In this document: positions 15,588-24,713 of the stretch, piece by piece
How the letters are laid out: every line of letters starts with the position of its first letter
Numbering within the stretch: the first letter of the stretch is position 1
Notes under the pieces: model-generated
Told to the model about the DNA's origin: nothing
Databases searched by the model: none
What the model saw: the letters and a program-made list of their open reading frames with translations, nothing else
Origin: Planococcus ruber
Lineage (GTDB): Bacteria > Bacillota > Bacilli > Bacillales_A > Planococcaceae
DNA length: 64,000 bases
NCBI RefSeq assembly: GCF_022819085.1
Contig: NZ_JALHAG010000001.1
Location: forward strand, 889,395-953,394
Direction: 5' to 3'
Translations under genes and position numbers: made by a program

Positions 15588-16314
15588 TTTTTTTAGCCCC
15601 ACCTTTACTCTTGAAAATCAGCCCCAAAATGAGGACTGCCAATATGGGTGTTAAAGCGACCAAAGCAATGAGGCCGAACCCGTCGGCCAGGGGATCCCGG
15701 CCTTCGGTGACAGAAGCTACGCCAACAGCCATTGCCGAGATGAACGTTACCGTCATCGGTCCGGTCGAAACTCCTCCAGAGTCAAACGCGATGGCAATGA
15801 AAATTTTCTCGGAAAAGAAAATGAGAACCAAGGCCAGTAAATAACCGGGAATAAGAAAATACCAAAGAGAAATTCCGTAAAGAATGCGGAACATGGAAAG
15901 GGCGACTGATAATCCGACGCCAATCGAAACTGTATAAAGCATGATCTTTTGAGAGATGTAGCCTCCGGTCACTCGGTCAACTTCATCGTTCATGATACTG
16001 ACTGCTGGTTCCGCAAAAGTAGCGACAAAACCCAGGACAAAACCGATGGGAATAAGGATCCAGGTAGCTGATTTTTCTCCAAGGGCTTTCCCCATCATTT
16101 CGCCAATTGGGAAGAATCCGATATGAACGCCTTGCAGAAAAAAGGCCAATCCAAGAAAAGTTAAGAAGAATCCAAGTAATATCTGCAATACCCGTTGTTT
16201 AGGCAGTTTAAGCATGAAGATCTGGAAGATGGCAAAGAAGATAAATAAGGGGATAAGCGCAATGCCGACTTCTTCGAGGGTTTCAGAAAATCCATCAAAC
16301 ACATGAAGATTCAC
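15571..16314 (-). CDS. DUF1538 family membrane protein, second of pair
   Basis: 247 residues with about seven membrane segments. It shares with its upstream neighbour the motifs GFVATFAEPAVSIMNDEVD + RVTGG and IAFDSGGVSTGPMTVTFISA. The acidic AEP motif and the GGVSTGPM loop between helices are likely functional sites. DUF1538 proteins are predicted transporters, commonly linked to PII-like proteins, but their substrate is not established to my knowledge. It overlaps the first DUF1538 gene by 4 bases (ATGA) and the PII gene by 17, so the three form one tight operon. The two proteins look like separated halves of an ancestral duplication and may assemble as a heterodimer (inference). Confidence 0.83.
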   Translation of the reverse strand: MNLHVFDGFSETLEEVGIALIPLFIFFAIFQIFMLKLPKQRVLQILLGFFLTFLGLAFFLQGVHIGFFPIGEMMGKALGEKSATWILIPIGFVLGFVATFAEPAVSIMNDEVDRVTGGYISQKIMLYTVSIGVGLSVALSMFRILYGISLWYFLIPGYLLALVLIFFSEKIFIAIAFDSGGVSTGPMTVTFISAMAVGVASVTEGRDPLADGFGLIALVALTPILAVLILGLIFKSKGGAKKNEPEP

Positions 16315-17006
16315 TGGAATAGCACCCCCAAAATCATAATTGCCAGAACAGGGCCGATGGAGGCGAGGCCAATAAGCCCGAAGCCTTCACTGGCGGAAGA
16401 GGAGTTTGTGCGCAAAACGGATGCTACGCCGACACCGAGAGCAAGAATAAAGGGAACCGCCATCGGTCCAGTTGTCACGCCTCCCGCATCAAAAGAGATG
16501 GAGACAAATGCTTCGGGAACAAATGTGGATAACAGAAAGACAGCGAGATAACCGCCAATCAGTAAATAATGGATGGGAATTCTGAAGATCGTGCGGACCA
16601 TGGCTAAAGAAACAAAAATCGCTAAGCCGAAGGCAACCGAAAGGATCAGGATTCCGGCGCTGATGCTGCCTTCGGAAACCTGGTCAATCTGTTTCGCGAG
16701 TACTCGGACATCCGGTTCCGCAATCGTTACCGCCAGGCCGAGCATGAAGCCGGTCCCAATAATGAGCCATGACTTTTTTGTTTTTGGCAATCGTTTGCCG
16801 ATCATCTCTCCAACAGGCAAAAGGCCAGCTGTTACACCGAGAAGAAAAAGGAAAAAGCCGATGCCTACGAAGGCTGCGCCAATTAAAAACTGCAGTAAAG
16901 CCTCTAATGGCAATCGGATGATTGTGAATTGCAAAAGGATGATGACAATGGTCACGGGGAGGATTGCAGCAGCCACTTCTTTAAAGGTATCTTTTACATT
17001 TTCCAT
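16311..17006 (-). CDS. DUF1538 family membrane protein, first of pair
   Basis: 231 residues, mostly hydrophobic with about seven membrane segments. It has GLAVTIAEPDVRVLAKQIDQ + VSEG and SFDAGGVTTGPMAVPFILA, closely parallel to the next gene. Start ATG follows GGAGG with 5 bases spacing. A SigB-like promoter lies just upstream (17038-17063), with a predicted leader of about 25 bases. It is first in the operon DUF1538-DUF1538-PII. Probable role: a stress-inducible channel or transporter controlled by the PII-like protein. Substrate unknown. Confidence 0.83.
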   Translation of the reverse strand: MENVKDTFKEVAAAILPVTIVIILLQFTIIRLPLEALLQFLIGAAFVGIGFFLFLLGVTAGLLPVGEMIGKRLPKTKKSWLIIGTGFMLGLAVTIAEPDVRVLAKQIDQVSEGSISAGILILSVAFGLAIFVSLAMVRTIFRIPIHYLLIGGYLAVFLLSTFVPEAFVSISFDAGGVTTGPMAVPFILALGVGVASVLRTNSSSASEGFGLIGLASIGPVLAIMILGVLFQ

Positions 17007-17037
17007 CTCAATCCTCCTACACCGCTTTTTTTCTGCT

Positions 17038-17063
17038 ATTCCCTTATCATTTTTGATGTAAAC
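17038..17063 (-). promoter_or_regulatory. SigB-like promoter of the DUF1538/PII operon
   Basis: Minus strand GTTTAC (17063-17058), 14-base spacer, GGGAAT (17043-17038). One mismatch to GTTTAA, with the -10 matching GGGWAW. The start codon is 32 bases after the -10. Confidence 0.55.
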
Positions 17064-17110
17064 CTAATATCAGATGGAAATCCATAACCTTCCATTCCGC
17101 TTCAGGCAAT

Positions 17111-17150
17111 AATAAAAGCGGCGTCCCTTTTAGGAATCGCCGCTTTTATT
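17111..17150 (-). terminator. Terminator of the mrp operon
   Basis: AATAAAAGCGGCG pairs with CGCCGCTTTTATT. The mrpG stop codon (17130) falls in the loop. Confidence 0.85.
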
Positions 17151-17513
17151 GTCCGGATTTTGTGGCCGAGCAATCACGTCTTTTAACGCATCTTCTGTGG
17201 AACTTTCGGATAATTTAACGTTCGAGCGATAAGCGGCACGTGTAATCAGGTGCCCTGCTACAGGAGCCGTTAAAAAGACAAAGGTGATACCGAGCAACAG
17301 GCGGACACTGATAAAGTCTTCAGAGGCCCAAAAGTAAATGAACGTGCCGGTCAATGAAAGGAGCACGGCTAAAGTAGAGCTTTTTGTAGCTGCATGGGAT
17401 CTCGTATAAACATCCGGCAGCCGAAGGATTCCAATAGCGCTGATCACGGCCATTACCGAACCGATTAAAATCAGAAGTGCGCCTGCGAATTCAATTATTT
17501 CTCTTATGCTCAA
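17130..17513 (-). CDS. mrpG: Mrp Na+/H+ antiporter subunit G
   Basis: 127 residues, three membrane segments, with the MrpG/MnhG signature AIGILRLPDVYTRSHAATKS. Small subunit required for assembly of the hetero-oligomeric Mrp cation/proton antiporter. Start placed at TTG 17513: a strong AAAGGGGGG lies 6 bases upstream, while the longer frame to 17579 adds 22 residues unlike MrpG. The start overlaps the end of mrpF by 23 bases. Last gene of the operon; a terminator surrounds its stop. Confidence 0.92.
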   Translation of the reverse strand: MSIREIIEFAGALLILIGSVMAVISAIGILRLPDVYTRSHAATKSSTLAVLLSLTGTFIYFWASEDFISVRLLLGITFVFLTAPVAGHLITRAAYRSNVKLSESSTEDALKDVIARPQNPDNKSGDS

Positions 17514-17775
17514 CGATATCCCCCCTTTCGACAAAGCGGGCGAGTGCCAGAGTACTGATAAACGCCAGGATCCCGACAATCAAAATAACTTCCAAAAAAG
17601 CATGTGTATGGAGAACCACAGAGAAAACCGCAACGCCGGAGATGAGGTTAACGCCGATCATATCCAGAGCCACCACGCGGTCCGGCATCGATGGACCAAT
17701 AATGATCCGGTAAAGAGCAAGCAAAATTGCCAAACAGAAAAGGGATAAAGCAATGGTTAGGATTATTTGAATCAT
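17491..17775 (-). CDS. mrpF: Mrp Na+/H+ antiporter subunit F
   Basis: 94 residues, three membrane helices. Signature YRIIIGPSMPDRVVALDMIG after TM1 is typical of MrpF/MnhF. It overlaps mrpE by ATGA and mrpG by 23 bases. In Bacillus MrpF has also been linked to cholate/Na+ efflux (MrpF/YufC). In this cluster it is best read as a structural subunit. Confidence 0.93.
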   Translation of the reverse strand: MIQIILTIALSLFCLAILLALYRIIIGPSMPDRVVALDMIGVNLISGVAVFSVVLHTHAFLEVILIVGILAFISTLALARFVERGDIVEHKRNN

Positions 17776-18257
17776 CCGCGCGTCACCTCCATGATCGCTT
17801 TTTCAAAAACTTTGATTGATTTCAACACGGAATCCCGCGACTCTTCCACGTCCATCGCGTGGATGTAAAAGGTTTTGCCGTCCGGTGAGACCTCCATCAC
17901 GACAGAACCGGGTGTCAAGGTCAGCAAAAGCGCTAAAGTCGTCAGTTCATAATCGCCTTCCATGCTGTGTTCGTAGGTAAATATGCCAGGGCGTATATTA
18001 AGCTTTGGACTAAGAATCTGTTTCATGATCAAGAGGCTGGACTGGGCCAGCTCCGAGATAAAGATCAAGAGGAGTTTGAATGTCGCATAAACGCGGATCA
18101 TGTAGAATTTCGTTCCGAAAAACCGGTGCATGAGAAACAGAATTCCGATCCCTGTTAGATAGCCGCCGATAAAAGTCGAGATGTGAAAAGCATCTTCATC
18201 CATCAGGAGCGTCCAAAGAAACGCGATCATAATATTTATCAGAAATTGAGCAGGCAT
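17772..18257 (-). CDS. mrpE: Mrp Na+/H+ antiporter subunit E
   Basis: 161 residues with two to three N-terminal membrane helices and a cytoplasmic domain (FTYEHSMEGDYELTTLALLL + TLTPGSVVMEVSPDG), the conserved MrpE/MnhE core. Start taken at the second ATG (MPAQFLINIMIAF), which gives a 9-base gap from GGAG; the first ATG at 18263 is only 3 bases away. MrpE is needed for normal antiport activity. It is separated from mrpD by about 40 bases. Confidence 0.92.
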   Translation of the reverse strand: MPAQFLINIMIAFLWTLLMDEDAFHISTFIGGYLTGIGILFLMHRFFGTKFYMIRVYATFKLLLIFISELAQSSLLIMKQILSPKLNIRPGIFTYEHSMEGDYELTTLALLLTLTPGSVVMEVSPDGKTFYIHAMDVEESRDSVLKSIKVFEKAIMEVTRG

Positions 18258-18297
18258 GTGCATCCGCTCCTTTCATTGCAGCACGCAGCTAGAGATC

Positions 18298-19788
18298 TCA
18301 TGATTCGCCGCCTCCCATCACTGCATCAATGTAGATGTCCGGGTTGAGAAGAGTTTCTGCTGCGTCCGTCACATAGCCGGAAATCAGTTCTGTGCCAAGC
18401 CCGAGTCCGACGGTAAGCAGCACCAGCATGAGGCAAGGAACTAAAAGCATTTTTTTCAAAGGCACTTGATCTTCTTTGCTGACAATGGTCTCGCCCCAAA
18501 AGCTGTTTTTAAAGATGCGCAGCAAGGAGTACAGGACAAAAAGGCTGGACAGGAGGGCAAGCGTCAATAATCCATAAGCGCCGCTTTCGACAGCCCCTTC
18601 TGAAACGAGCACTTTTCCGATAAATCCGCTAAGCGGCGGAACGCCGGCCAAAGAAAGCATCGTAATGAAGAAAGACCAGCCTAGCATTGGATAGTTTTTC
18701 ATCAAGCCGCTCATTTTATTGAGCATAGCCGTACCTGTCAAGGCGATGATCGTACCGACTAACAAGAACAATAAGGCCTTGATCACCATATCGTGAATGA
18801 GGTAGTAGATCGCGCCTTCAATCGCGTTCGGCGTCGAAACAGCCAAGCCGACCAAGATGAAGCCGACCGCGATGACCACATTATAAGCGGCGATTTTGCG
18901 GATATCATTGAAAGCAATAGCTCCAAGGCTTCCGCCGACTAACGTTATGGCCGCCATGGCCCCGATAATCGTATGGGTTATTTCCGGCTGATGATAGAAA
19001 ATCAACGAAAAGACACGGAATAGTGCATAAATCCCAACCTTGGTCAGCAGCGCCCCAAACAATGCTGAAGTGACAGCTGGCGGTGCGCTGTACGAGCCGG
19101 GCAGCCAAAAGTAAAGGAGCAATCCGGCTTTTAAGCTGAAGACAATCAAAAAGATGATGCTGACTGTCGTAAGAAGCGGACCTTGTCCCGCTTCAGCTAC
19201 TCTTACAGAAACGTGTGCCATATTCAAAGTGCCGACCGCTCCGTAAAGGTACGCTAAGGCGACCAGGAAGAACCAGGAAGAAACGATGTTAATGACCACG
19301 TATTTGATCGCTTCCCGAAGCTGCCGTTTATTGCCGCCCAACGTAAGAAGAACGTAGGAAGATAAAAGCATCACTTCAAAGCAGACGAATAAGTTAAACA
19401 AATCACCGGTCAAAAAAGATCCATTAACTCCTGCGATCAAGAAAAGAATGGTCGGATAAAAATAAGTCGTCTGCAGAAATCTTCCTGCTGAAAACAAGGC
19501 ATACAAAAGAATGATTGTGGCAACAATGGTTGTCGTTAAAACGAGAAGCAGAGAAAAAGAGTCTGCGACGAACAAAATTCCGAAAGGCGGTTCCCAGCCT
19601 CCGAAATCCAACCGGAGAATGCCGTTTGCCTGAACCTGTTCTAATAGGTAGAAGGCAATTCCAGAACTGACCGCCATAACGCCGATACTGAACCATGCCT
19701 GAATGCGCCCGTAGGCCCGCAAGAATATTAACACCACTCCTACCAGAATCGGCAAGAGCATAGGAAGCAAAATTATATTATTCATCAT
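18298..19788 (-). CDS. mrpD: Mrp Na+/H+ antiporter subunit D
   Basis: 496 residues, about fourteen membrane helices, of the NuoM/NuoN-like proton-translocating family. Visible features are the Glu in [16 protein letters not shown] (TM5 glutamate of complex I-like subunits), Lys-bearing [20 protein letters not shown], and [17 protein letters not shown]. With MrpA it forms the ion-translocating part of the antiporter. It overlaps mrpC by 11 bases. Confidence 0.95.
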   Translation of the reverse strand: MMNNIILLPMLLPILVGVVLIFLRAYGRIQAWFSIGVMAVSSGIAFYLLEQVQANGILRLDFGGWEPPFGILFVADSFSLLLVLTTTIVATIILLYALFSAGRFLQTTYFYPTILFLIAGVNGSFLTGDLFNLFVCFEVMLLSSYVLLTLGGNKRQLREAIKYVVINIVSSWFFLVALAYLYGAVGTLNMAHVSVRVAEAGQGPLLTTVSIIFLIVFSLKAGLLLYFWLPGSYSAPPAVTSALFGALLTKVGIYALFRVFSLIFYHQPEITHTIIGAMAAITLVGGSLGAIAFNDIRKIAAYNVVIAVGFILVGLAVSTPNAIEGAIYYLIHDMVIKALLFLLVGTIIALTGTAMLNKMSGLMKNYPMLGWSFFITMLSLAGVPPLSGFIGKVLVSEGAVESGAYGLLTLALLSSLFVLYSLLRIFKNSFWGETIVSKEDQVPLKKMLLVPCLMLVLLTVGLGLGTELISGYVTDAAETLLNPDIYIDAVMGGGES

Positions 19789-20116
19789 TTACACCTCTCA
19801 TTTCTTCCAAGTCATCCGTGCCGAGTTCTTGATAAGCGCGGAAGGCCAGAACAAGAATGAAAGCTGTAACGGCAAAACTGATAACGATGGCCGTCAAAAT
19901 TAAAGCTTGCGGCAAGGCGTCGACATAGCTTTCTGCTTCTTCGCCGAGGAGCGGAACCGTGCCTTTTTTCAAACCGCCCATGGAAAGAATCAATAAATGG
20001 ACCGCATGGGAGAAAATGGCTGTGCCCAGAATGACGCGGATCAAACTTTTGGATAATACGAGATAAATGGCGACAGCTGTAAGGACGCCAACCAATAAGA
20101 TGATTAAGGTTTCCAT
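19778..20116 (-). CDS. mrpC: Mrp Na+/H+ antiporter subunit C
   Basis: 112 residues with three membrane helices, homologous to NuoK of complex I. Motif [20 protein letters not shown], followed by [20 protein letters not shown] with the conserved [11 protein letters not shown] stretch. It begins 3 bases after the mrpB stop and overlaps mrpD. Structural and ion-path subunit. Confidence 0.95.
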   Translation of the reverse strand: METLIILLVGVLTAVAIYLVLSKSLIRVILGTAIFSHAVHLLILSMGGLKKGTVPLLGEEAESYVDALPQALILTAIVISFAVTAFILVLAFRAYQELGTDDLEEMRGVNDE

Positions 20117-20119
20117 CGG

Positions 20120-20542
20120 CTACTCATCCTCACTTATGCTAAAGATAATATTTACGACTACACCGATAACCGTCAGTGCAACTCCAGCTTCGAAAACGGT
20201 CACCGTCGCCAATTCTGTTTTGCCAAAGATCGGCAAGTCGAAATAGCCGAAAGACTGGCTCATAAATGGCTGTCCGAAAAACATCGGAACGGTACTGCTG
20301 GCGAAAGCGATCAAGACGCCTAAAGCTGAAATTTTCTTAAAGTCGAGTGGGATGGCGTCACTGATTGTCTCTGAATCATGCGACAAGAACAAGAGCACAA
20401 AGGCAGAAGCAAGGACAAGTCCGCCGATAAACCCGCCGCCCGGCTCATTATGGCCGGACAGGAAAAGGTAAATGCCAAAAGTAAAGATAATCAGGACGGC
20501 AGCTTTGGAGACCGTTTTTAAAATGACATCATTTATCTTCAT
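20120..20542 (-). CDS. mrpB: Mrp Na+/H+ antiporter subunit B
   Basis: 140 residues, four membrane helices. [20 protein letters not shown] is the MrpB/MnhB signature. It overlaps the end of mrpA by 14 bases, as commonly seen in Gram-positive mrp operons, and is translationally coupled to it. Confidence 0.95.
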   Translation of the reverse strand: MKINDVILKTVSKAAVLIIFTFGIYLFLSGHNEPGGGFIGGLVLASAFVLLFLSHDSETISDAIPLDFKKISALGVLIAFASSTVPMFFGQPFMSQSFGYFDLPIFGKTELATVTVFEAGVALTVIGVVVNIIFSISEDE

Positions 20543-22931
20543 TTTTTTTCGGCTCCTTTCCGCTTTTAATGCGAATCAACGTATACACACCGATACCTGC
20601 GATAAAAAGCACAAGCGATTCAAGCATGGTATCAAAGCCGCGGAAATCGCCTAAAATCGCATTGACGATGTTCTTTCCGCCGGCCAGTTCATATGAATTT
20701 TCGAAATAGCTGGAAATGGATTCAAACAGTTTTCCGCTATGCACAGAAAGGGCGATTAAAACGACGGTAGTTCCGCCGGCAATCGCAATAGCGGCATTGC
20801 GGATTTTGGCGTTTCGTGGAATCCGGTCTTTCTTCAATTCCGGCAAGAAATAGAAGCAGAGCAGGAAAAGGACTGTCGTCACGGTTTCAATGACCAGCTG
20901 CGTTAACGCTAAATCCGGTGCCCGGAACAGAACGAAGAGAATCGCAATCGAAAATCCAAGAACGCCGTTCAATAGAATAGAGGTCAGGCGAGATCTTACA
21001 AATAAGATAGCGACTGCGGCAATCATCATGACCAACACCAACAAAAATTCATAAGGTTTCACAGGCGCGTCGTTGGAAAAATCGATGGACAATGCGCCGG
21101 TAAAAACTAAAGTGCCTCCTGCCACTAAAACAAAGAAGGTGAAAATATAGGCAAAATAATGAGGCAGATACCCGGTCATGTAAAAGGAAGTCAATGTGTT
21201 GGAATTGTTTTCCAATCCAGCTAAAAAACGGTTGTATAGATTATTGAACGTCCAAGTGTCCGGAATGAGCGAATACACTTTTTTCCAGTAGCGGAGAGTC
21301 GCGTATAAAATACCTCCGATGACAATAATTCCAAGCGTCATCCAGAGTTCCGGCTGGAAACCATGCCAAGCGGTAATATGAGGTGCTGCTCCAGCCATTC
21401 CAGGCAGAACGCCCCCTAGCGCCGGGCGGAGCAGATGGTCTCCCAGTAGATTAGGAGCAAAGAAGATGCCCACGATCAAAAGAGAGAGGATGGCTGGGGA
21501 AATCAGCATCCCAATCGGTGGCTCCACTGGTTTTTTGTCCAGTTTTTTCAGCTGCGGCTGTCCAAGGAAAGTCCGGAAAACGATAATCATACAGTAGACG
21601 AAAGTCAGCACACTGGCTGTCCAGGCAATCACGGGAATGAGCCAGCCCCAAGTGCCTGCTGAAAAAATAGGAAGCGATGCTGAATTAAGCGACGCTGTAA
21701 AGAACATTTCCTTGCTTAAAAATCCGTTGAAGAAAGGAAGTCCAGCCATTGAAAAGCTGCCGATCATGGCGAATGTGAAAGTGATTGGAAGAAACGAAAT
21801 CAATCCGCCCAAGCGCCGGATGTCCCGGGTCCCCACCTGGTGATCGACAATCCCCACCACCATAAACAGGGCACCTTTGAACGTTGAATGGTTTACGAGA
21901 TGGAAAAGGGCTGCAAAAGTCGCGAGCCCATAGAGAGCGCCATCGCTGCCGTCGCCAAAATAAAGAGCAGCTGACCCCATTCCGAATAAGCTCATGATCA
22001 ATCCTAATTGGCTGATGGTGGAATATGCGAGCAGCGCTTTTAAATCTGTCTGGCGGACTGCGCAGAAGGATCCCCAAAACAAAGTGACCAGTCCAACCAG
22101 CGTAACGGTCCAGAACCAGGCGGAAGTGCCGCCGAAAATCGGCGTAAACCGTGCCACAAGATAAATCCCCGCCTTTACCATCGTCGCTGAATGCAGATAG
22201 GCGCTGACAGGTGTCGGTGCTTCCATGGCATCAGGGAGCCAGATGTGGAAAGGGAATTGAGCTGATTTGGTGAAGGCTCCGAGCAGGACGAGGAACATGG
22301 CTGGATAGAAGAGCGCATGATCCGTATATTGGCTGATCGAAGCGGCAATTTCCCGCACACTGAACGTATCTGTCATTGTATGAAGCATGATGAAGCCTGC
22401 TAACATCCCAAAACCGCCAAATACCGTAATCAATAAAGATTTTTGGGCACCATAGCGTGAATTTTTGCGGTGGAACCAAAAAGCGATCAATAGGAAAGAG
22501 GATATGCTTGTGAGCTCCCAGAATACATAAAGCACGAGCAGGTTATCTGAAAGGACGACTCCCAGCATGGCGCCCATGAAAAGAAGCAAATAAGCATAAA
22601 AATGCGGCAATGAGTCATATGGAGATAAATAATAGATGGAGTAGAGAATGACCAAGCTTCCCATACCGGTTATCAATAACGCGAGAATCAGGCTGAGGCC
22701 GTCCAAATAGATGGAGAAGTTGATGCCCAGCGAAGGAATCCATTCCAACGTGGCGGCGATCGTATCGCCTGCAGAAATGTCTGGAATCCGCATAGCCAGA
22801 ATGATGAATAGTGCCAATGGAACAATGAGGACAAACCATCCGATATTCAACTTGCCGATCCGCCTATAAAGAAAAGGAATGAGGGCGGCTGCAAAGAATG
22901 GAATTAAAATTGCTAAAATCAATAGATGCAT
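20529..22931 (-). CDS. mrpA: Mrp Na+/H+ antiporter subunit A
   Basis: 800 residues, same length class as B. subtilis MrpA. The N-terminal two thirds is NuoL-like, with the TM5 Glu in [20 protein letters not shown] and the lysine in [20 protein letters not shown] + [17 protein letters not shown]. The C-terminal part carries the additional NuoJ/MbhD-like domain ([20 protein letters not shown]). Start ATG 22931 follows AGGAGG by 8 bases; the frame extends 53 residues further upstream but that segment is not MrpA-like. First gene of mrpA-G, which exchanges cytoplasmic Na+ for H+ and supports alkali and salt tolerance. Divergent from the Usp-like gene. Confidence 0.95.
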   Translation of the reverse strand: MHLLILAILIPFFAAALIPFLYRRIGKLNIGWFVLIVPLALFIILAMRIPDISAGDTIAATLEWIPSLGINFSIYLDGLSLILALLITGMGSLVILYSIYYLSPYDSLPHFYAYLLLFMGAMLGVVLSDNLLVLYVFWELTSISSFLLIAFWFHRKNSRYGAQKSLLITVFGGFGMLAGFIMLHTMTDTFSVREIAASISQYTDHALFYPAMFLVLLGAFTKSAQFPFHIWLPDAMEAPTPVSAYLHSATMVKAGIYLVARFTPIFGGTSAWFWTVTLVGLVTLFWGSFCAVRQTDLKALLAYSTISQLGLIMSLFGMGSAALYFGDGSDGALYGLATFAALFHLVNHSTFKGALFMVVGIVDHQVGTRDIRRLGGLISFLPITFTFAMIGSFSMAGLPFFNGFLSKEMFFTASLNSASLPIFSAGTWGWLIPVIAWTASVLTFVYCMIIVFRTFLGQPQLKKLDKKPVEPPIGMLISPAILSLLIVGIFFAPNLLGDHLLRPALGGVLPGMAGAAPHITAWHGFQPELWMTLGIIVIGGILYATLRYWKKVYSLIPDTWTFNNLYNRFLAGLENNSNTLTSFYMTGYLPHYFAYIFTFFVLVAGGTLVFTGALSIDFSNDAPVKPYEFLLVLVMMIAAVAILFVRSRLTSILLNGVLGFSIAILFVLFRAPDLALTQLVIETVTTVLFLLCFYFLPELKKDRIPRNAKIRNAAIAIAGGTTVVLIALSVHSGKLFESISSYFENSYELAGGKNIVNAILGDFRGFDTMLESLVLFIAGIGVYTLIRIKSGKEPKKNEDK

Positions 22932-23061
22932 AAAGTGAACCTCCTGAAACAGAATAAAAAACGGGGAAACGGGAAATAGATATATAAAGCAAAGAATAAA
23001 TGTTTTCAATAGGAATAGAAAGGCTAAAGACTCCATAACGACACAAAGCCATATAGAATAA

Positions 23062-23090
23062 ATTATACAGGAAATAGGGCTTGCTTTCAC
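23062..23090 (-). promoter_or_regulatory. Probable sigma A promoter of mrpA-G
   Basis: Minus strand GTGAAA (23090-23085), 17-base spacer, TATAAT (23067-23062). Perfect -10 and 4/6 at -35. The leader to mrpA is about 125 bases. The 321-base gap 22932-23252 otherwise holds only the divergent Usp promoter. Confidence 0.55.
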
Positions 23091-23168
23091 ATGATAACTT
23101 CGATAAGGTACAGATTAAGCGATAAAAAACGGAGCAAAATTAAGGTGAAAGTAGAAAAGCATAAACCC

Positions 23169-23197
23169 TTGATTTTTATTAAGATCCGCAGTATAAT
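23169..23197 (+). promoter_or_regulatory. Sigma A promoter of the Usp-like gene
   Basis: TTGATT (23169-23174), 17-base spacer, TATAAT (23192-23197). The start codon is 56 bases downstream. Confidence 0.7.
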
Positions 23198-23252
23198 TTC
23201 ATAGTTTTGAAATTGCGGCTTACGAATATTAATCCCTGGAGGGGCATAGATA

Positions 23253-23942
23253 ATGAAAAAAATTAGAGGACGGATGGATGAAAGCATATTGGTGTGTGTG
23301 TTCTATGGACCAAATGGTGAACGTTTGATCAACCGCGGCCATAAACTCTCAAGCATGCTTGACTGCCCGCTGTATATTTTAACTGTAGATTCGCTTCCAT
23401 TTGATGAGTTTGACGCGGAAAAATCCGAGTATGTTGAGCGCTGGAAAGAATTAGCTGAAGAATATGAAGCGGAAGAATTCATAATCCGGGACAATGAAAA
23501 GCGCCCCTCTGCCAAAGTGATTGCGGAAGTGGCACATGATTTAAATATCACCCAGATTATTGTTGGACAGACCGCTAAAAGCCGGTGGGAAGAAATCACC
23601 AAAGGTTCGTTCATGAATTCGCTGCTGCGTGAAATTCCTTTTGTAGACTTTCACGTAGTGTCCGTCGACCGGAGCATTAAAGGGGAAGACCATGAAGAAT
23701 TTGAAAAAGGAGTGCGCTGCTATTTGGTGAAAGATGCAGACACTTACAAAATCAGCTTCTCCCAAACAAAAGAATGCCAGTATGAAGGCATTTTCTTCAA
23801 AGACATCGGAACGGATTTCAACAACGGGATCTTCAAGTTTATGCATAACAACAAATTGCATCAAGTGGAAGTGACGGATGACCGGATTGTAGAACCGGCT
23901 GTCGTTGATGTCTGTTTAAACCGCCAAACTGTTCCTAAATAA
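23253..23942 (+). CDS. Universal stress protein-like (KdpD-Usp type) protein
   Basis: 229 residues, soluble. Residues 10-145 follow the nucleotide-binding alpha/beta fold of the Usp domain as found in the cytoplasmic part of KdpD sensor kinases: ESILVCVFYGPNGERLINRG for the first strand and helix, and IIVGQTAKSRWEEITKGSF before LLREIPFVDFHVVS. The KdpD Walker domain and kinase are absent. Residues 150-229 are not recognised. It has a good promoter and GGAGGGG ribosome site and lies divergent from mrpA. KdpD-Usp domains are linked to K+/c-di-AMP sensing, so a role in ion homeostasis next to Mrp is plausible but inferred. Confidence 0.75.
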   Translation: MKKIRGRMDESILVCVFYGPNGERLINRGHKLSSMLDCPLYILTVDSLPFDEFDAEKSEYVERWKELAEEYEAEEFIIRDNEKRPSAKVIAEVAHDLNITQIIVGQTAKSRWEEITKGSFMNSLLREIPFVDFHVVSVDRSIKGEDHEEFEKGVRCYLVKDADTYKISFSQTKECQYEGIFFKDIGTDFNNGIFKFMHNNKLHQVEVTDDRIVEPAVVDVCLNRQTVPK

Positions 23943-23954
23943 TGAACTGCCACT

Positions 23955-23984
23955 AAACGGCCGCTGCCAATGGAGCGGCCGTTT
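23955..23984 (+). terminator. Hairpin after the Usp-like gene
   Basis: AAACGGCCGCT (23955-23965) pairs with AGCGGCCGTTT (23974-23984). Only a short T-stretch follows, so read-through to the pentapeptide gene is possible. Confidence 0.7.
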
Positions 23985-24005
23985 GTCTATTAAGGGGGAA
24001 ATGCT

Positions 24006-24641
24006 GTGAAAAAATCGAAAAGAGCTGAACCGCTGATTTCCGAAAGTCTGGATGTAAAAATGTTTCAAGAGGCTTTGGATGACTATTACCTTGCGGATTG
24101 TAAAATTTCTCAAGAAACAATTGCATATGAGGCAGGGGAAGCAATGCATGTCGATAAAGTGATATTTGAAAATGTAAACTTTCTTGAAGTCCAATGGCCA
24201 CGCAGTGAATTTATCGATGTCCAATTCATCAATTGTGATTTGTCAAATGCTGATTTTAGCCGATCCGTATTCCATCGCGCAGAATTTCATAATTCGAAAC
24301 TGGTCGGCACAAACTTTGCTGAAGCCGGCATCCGCCATACTCTATTTAAAGACTGTGTCTTAAATTATGCCGTTTTTGGCTTCTCGCTCTGCAACACGTC
24401 GCGCTTTGAAAGTTCAATGATGCGATACGCCGATTTTTATGAAGCGGAGCTAAAACAGACAGAATTCACTGGCTGTGACTTGAACGAGGTTAACTTTGTG
24501 GAAACGAGTTTAAACGGAGTGGATTTGAGCAGCAATTCTTTTGAAAACATTCAAGTAACGATTGAAAAATTGGCGGGGTGCAAAGTGTCGGAACCACAGG
24601 CTCTCGCTTTTGCCAGGCAGCTAGGATTGGAAATAAGATGA
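24006..24641 (+). CDS. Pentapeptide-repeat protein
   Basis: 211 residues. From about residue 52 to 185 the sequence repeats A(D/N)LXX-like pentapeptides (FENVNFLEVQW, FINCDLSNADFSRSVFHRAEF, NSKLVGTNFAEAGI, FYEAELKQTEFTGCDL), which fold as a right-handed quadrilateral beta-helix. Some such proteins mimic DNA and protect gyrase (Qnr); this one lacks an obvious Qnr-specific loop layout and its role is unknown. Start GTG 24006 has AAGGGGG 7 bases upstream. It lies 63 bases after the Usp-like gene, with a hairpin between. Confidence 0.85.
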   Translation: MKKSKRAEPLISESLDVKMFQEALDDYYLADCKISQETIAYEAGEAMHVDKVIFENVNFLEVQWPRSEFIDVQFINCDLSNADFSRSVFHRAEFHNSKLVGTNFAEAGIRHTLFKDCVLNYAVFGFSLCNTSRFESSMMRYADFYEAELKQTEFTGCDLNEVNFVETSLNGVDLSSNSFENIQVTIEKLAGCKVSEPQALAFARQLGLEIR

Positions 24642-24664
24642 AATTAATATAGTAGAATAAAAAA

Positions 24665-24698
24665 CAAAACCCCTGAAGCAGAAGCTTCAGGGGTTTTG
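24665..24698. terminator. Bidirectional terminator
   Basis: CAAAACCCCTGAAGC, loop AGAA, GCTTCAGGGGTTTTG. It separates the pentapeptide gene and the convergent peptide transporter. Confidence 0.9.
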
Positions 24699-24713
24699 TA
24701 ATAATTTGGCAGT

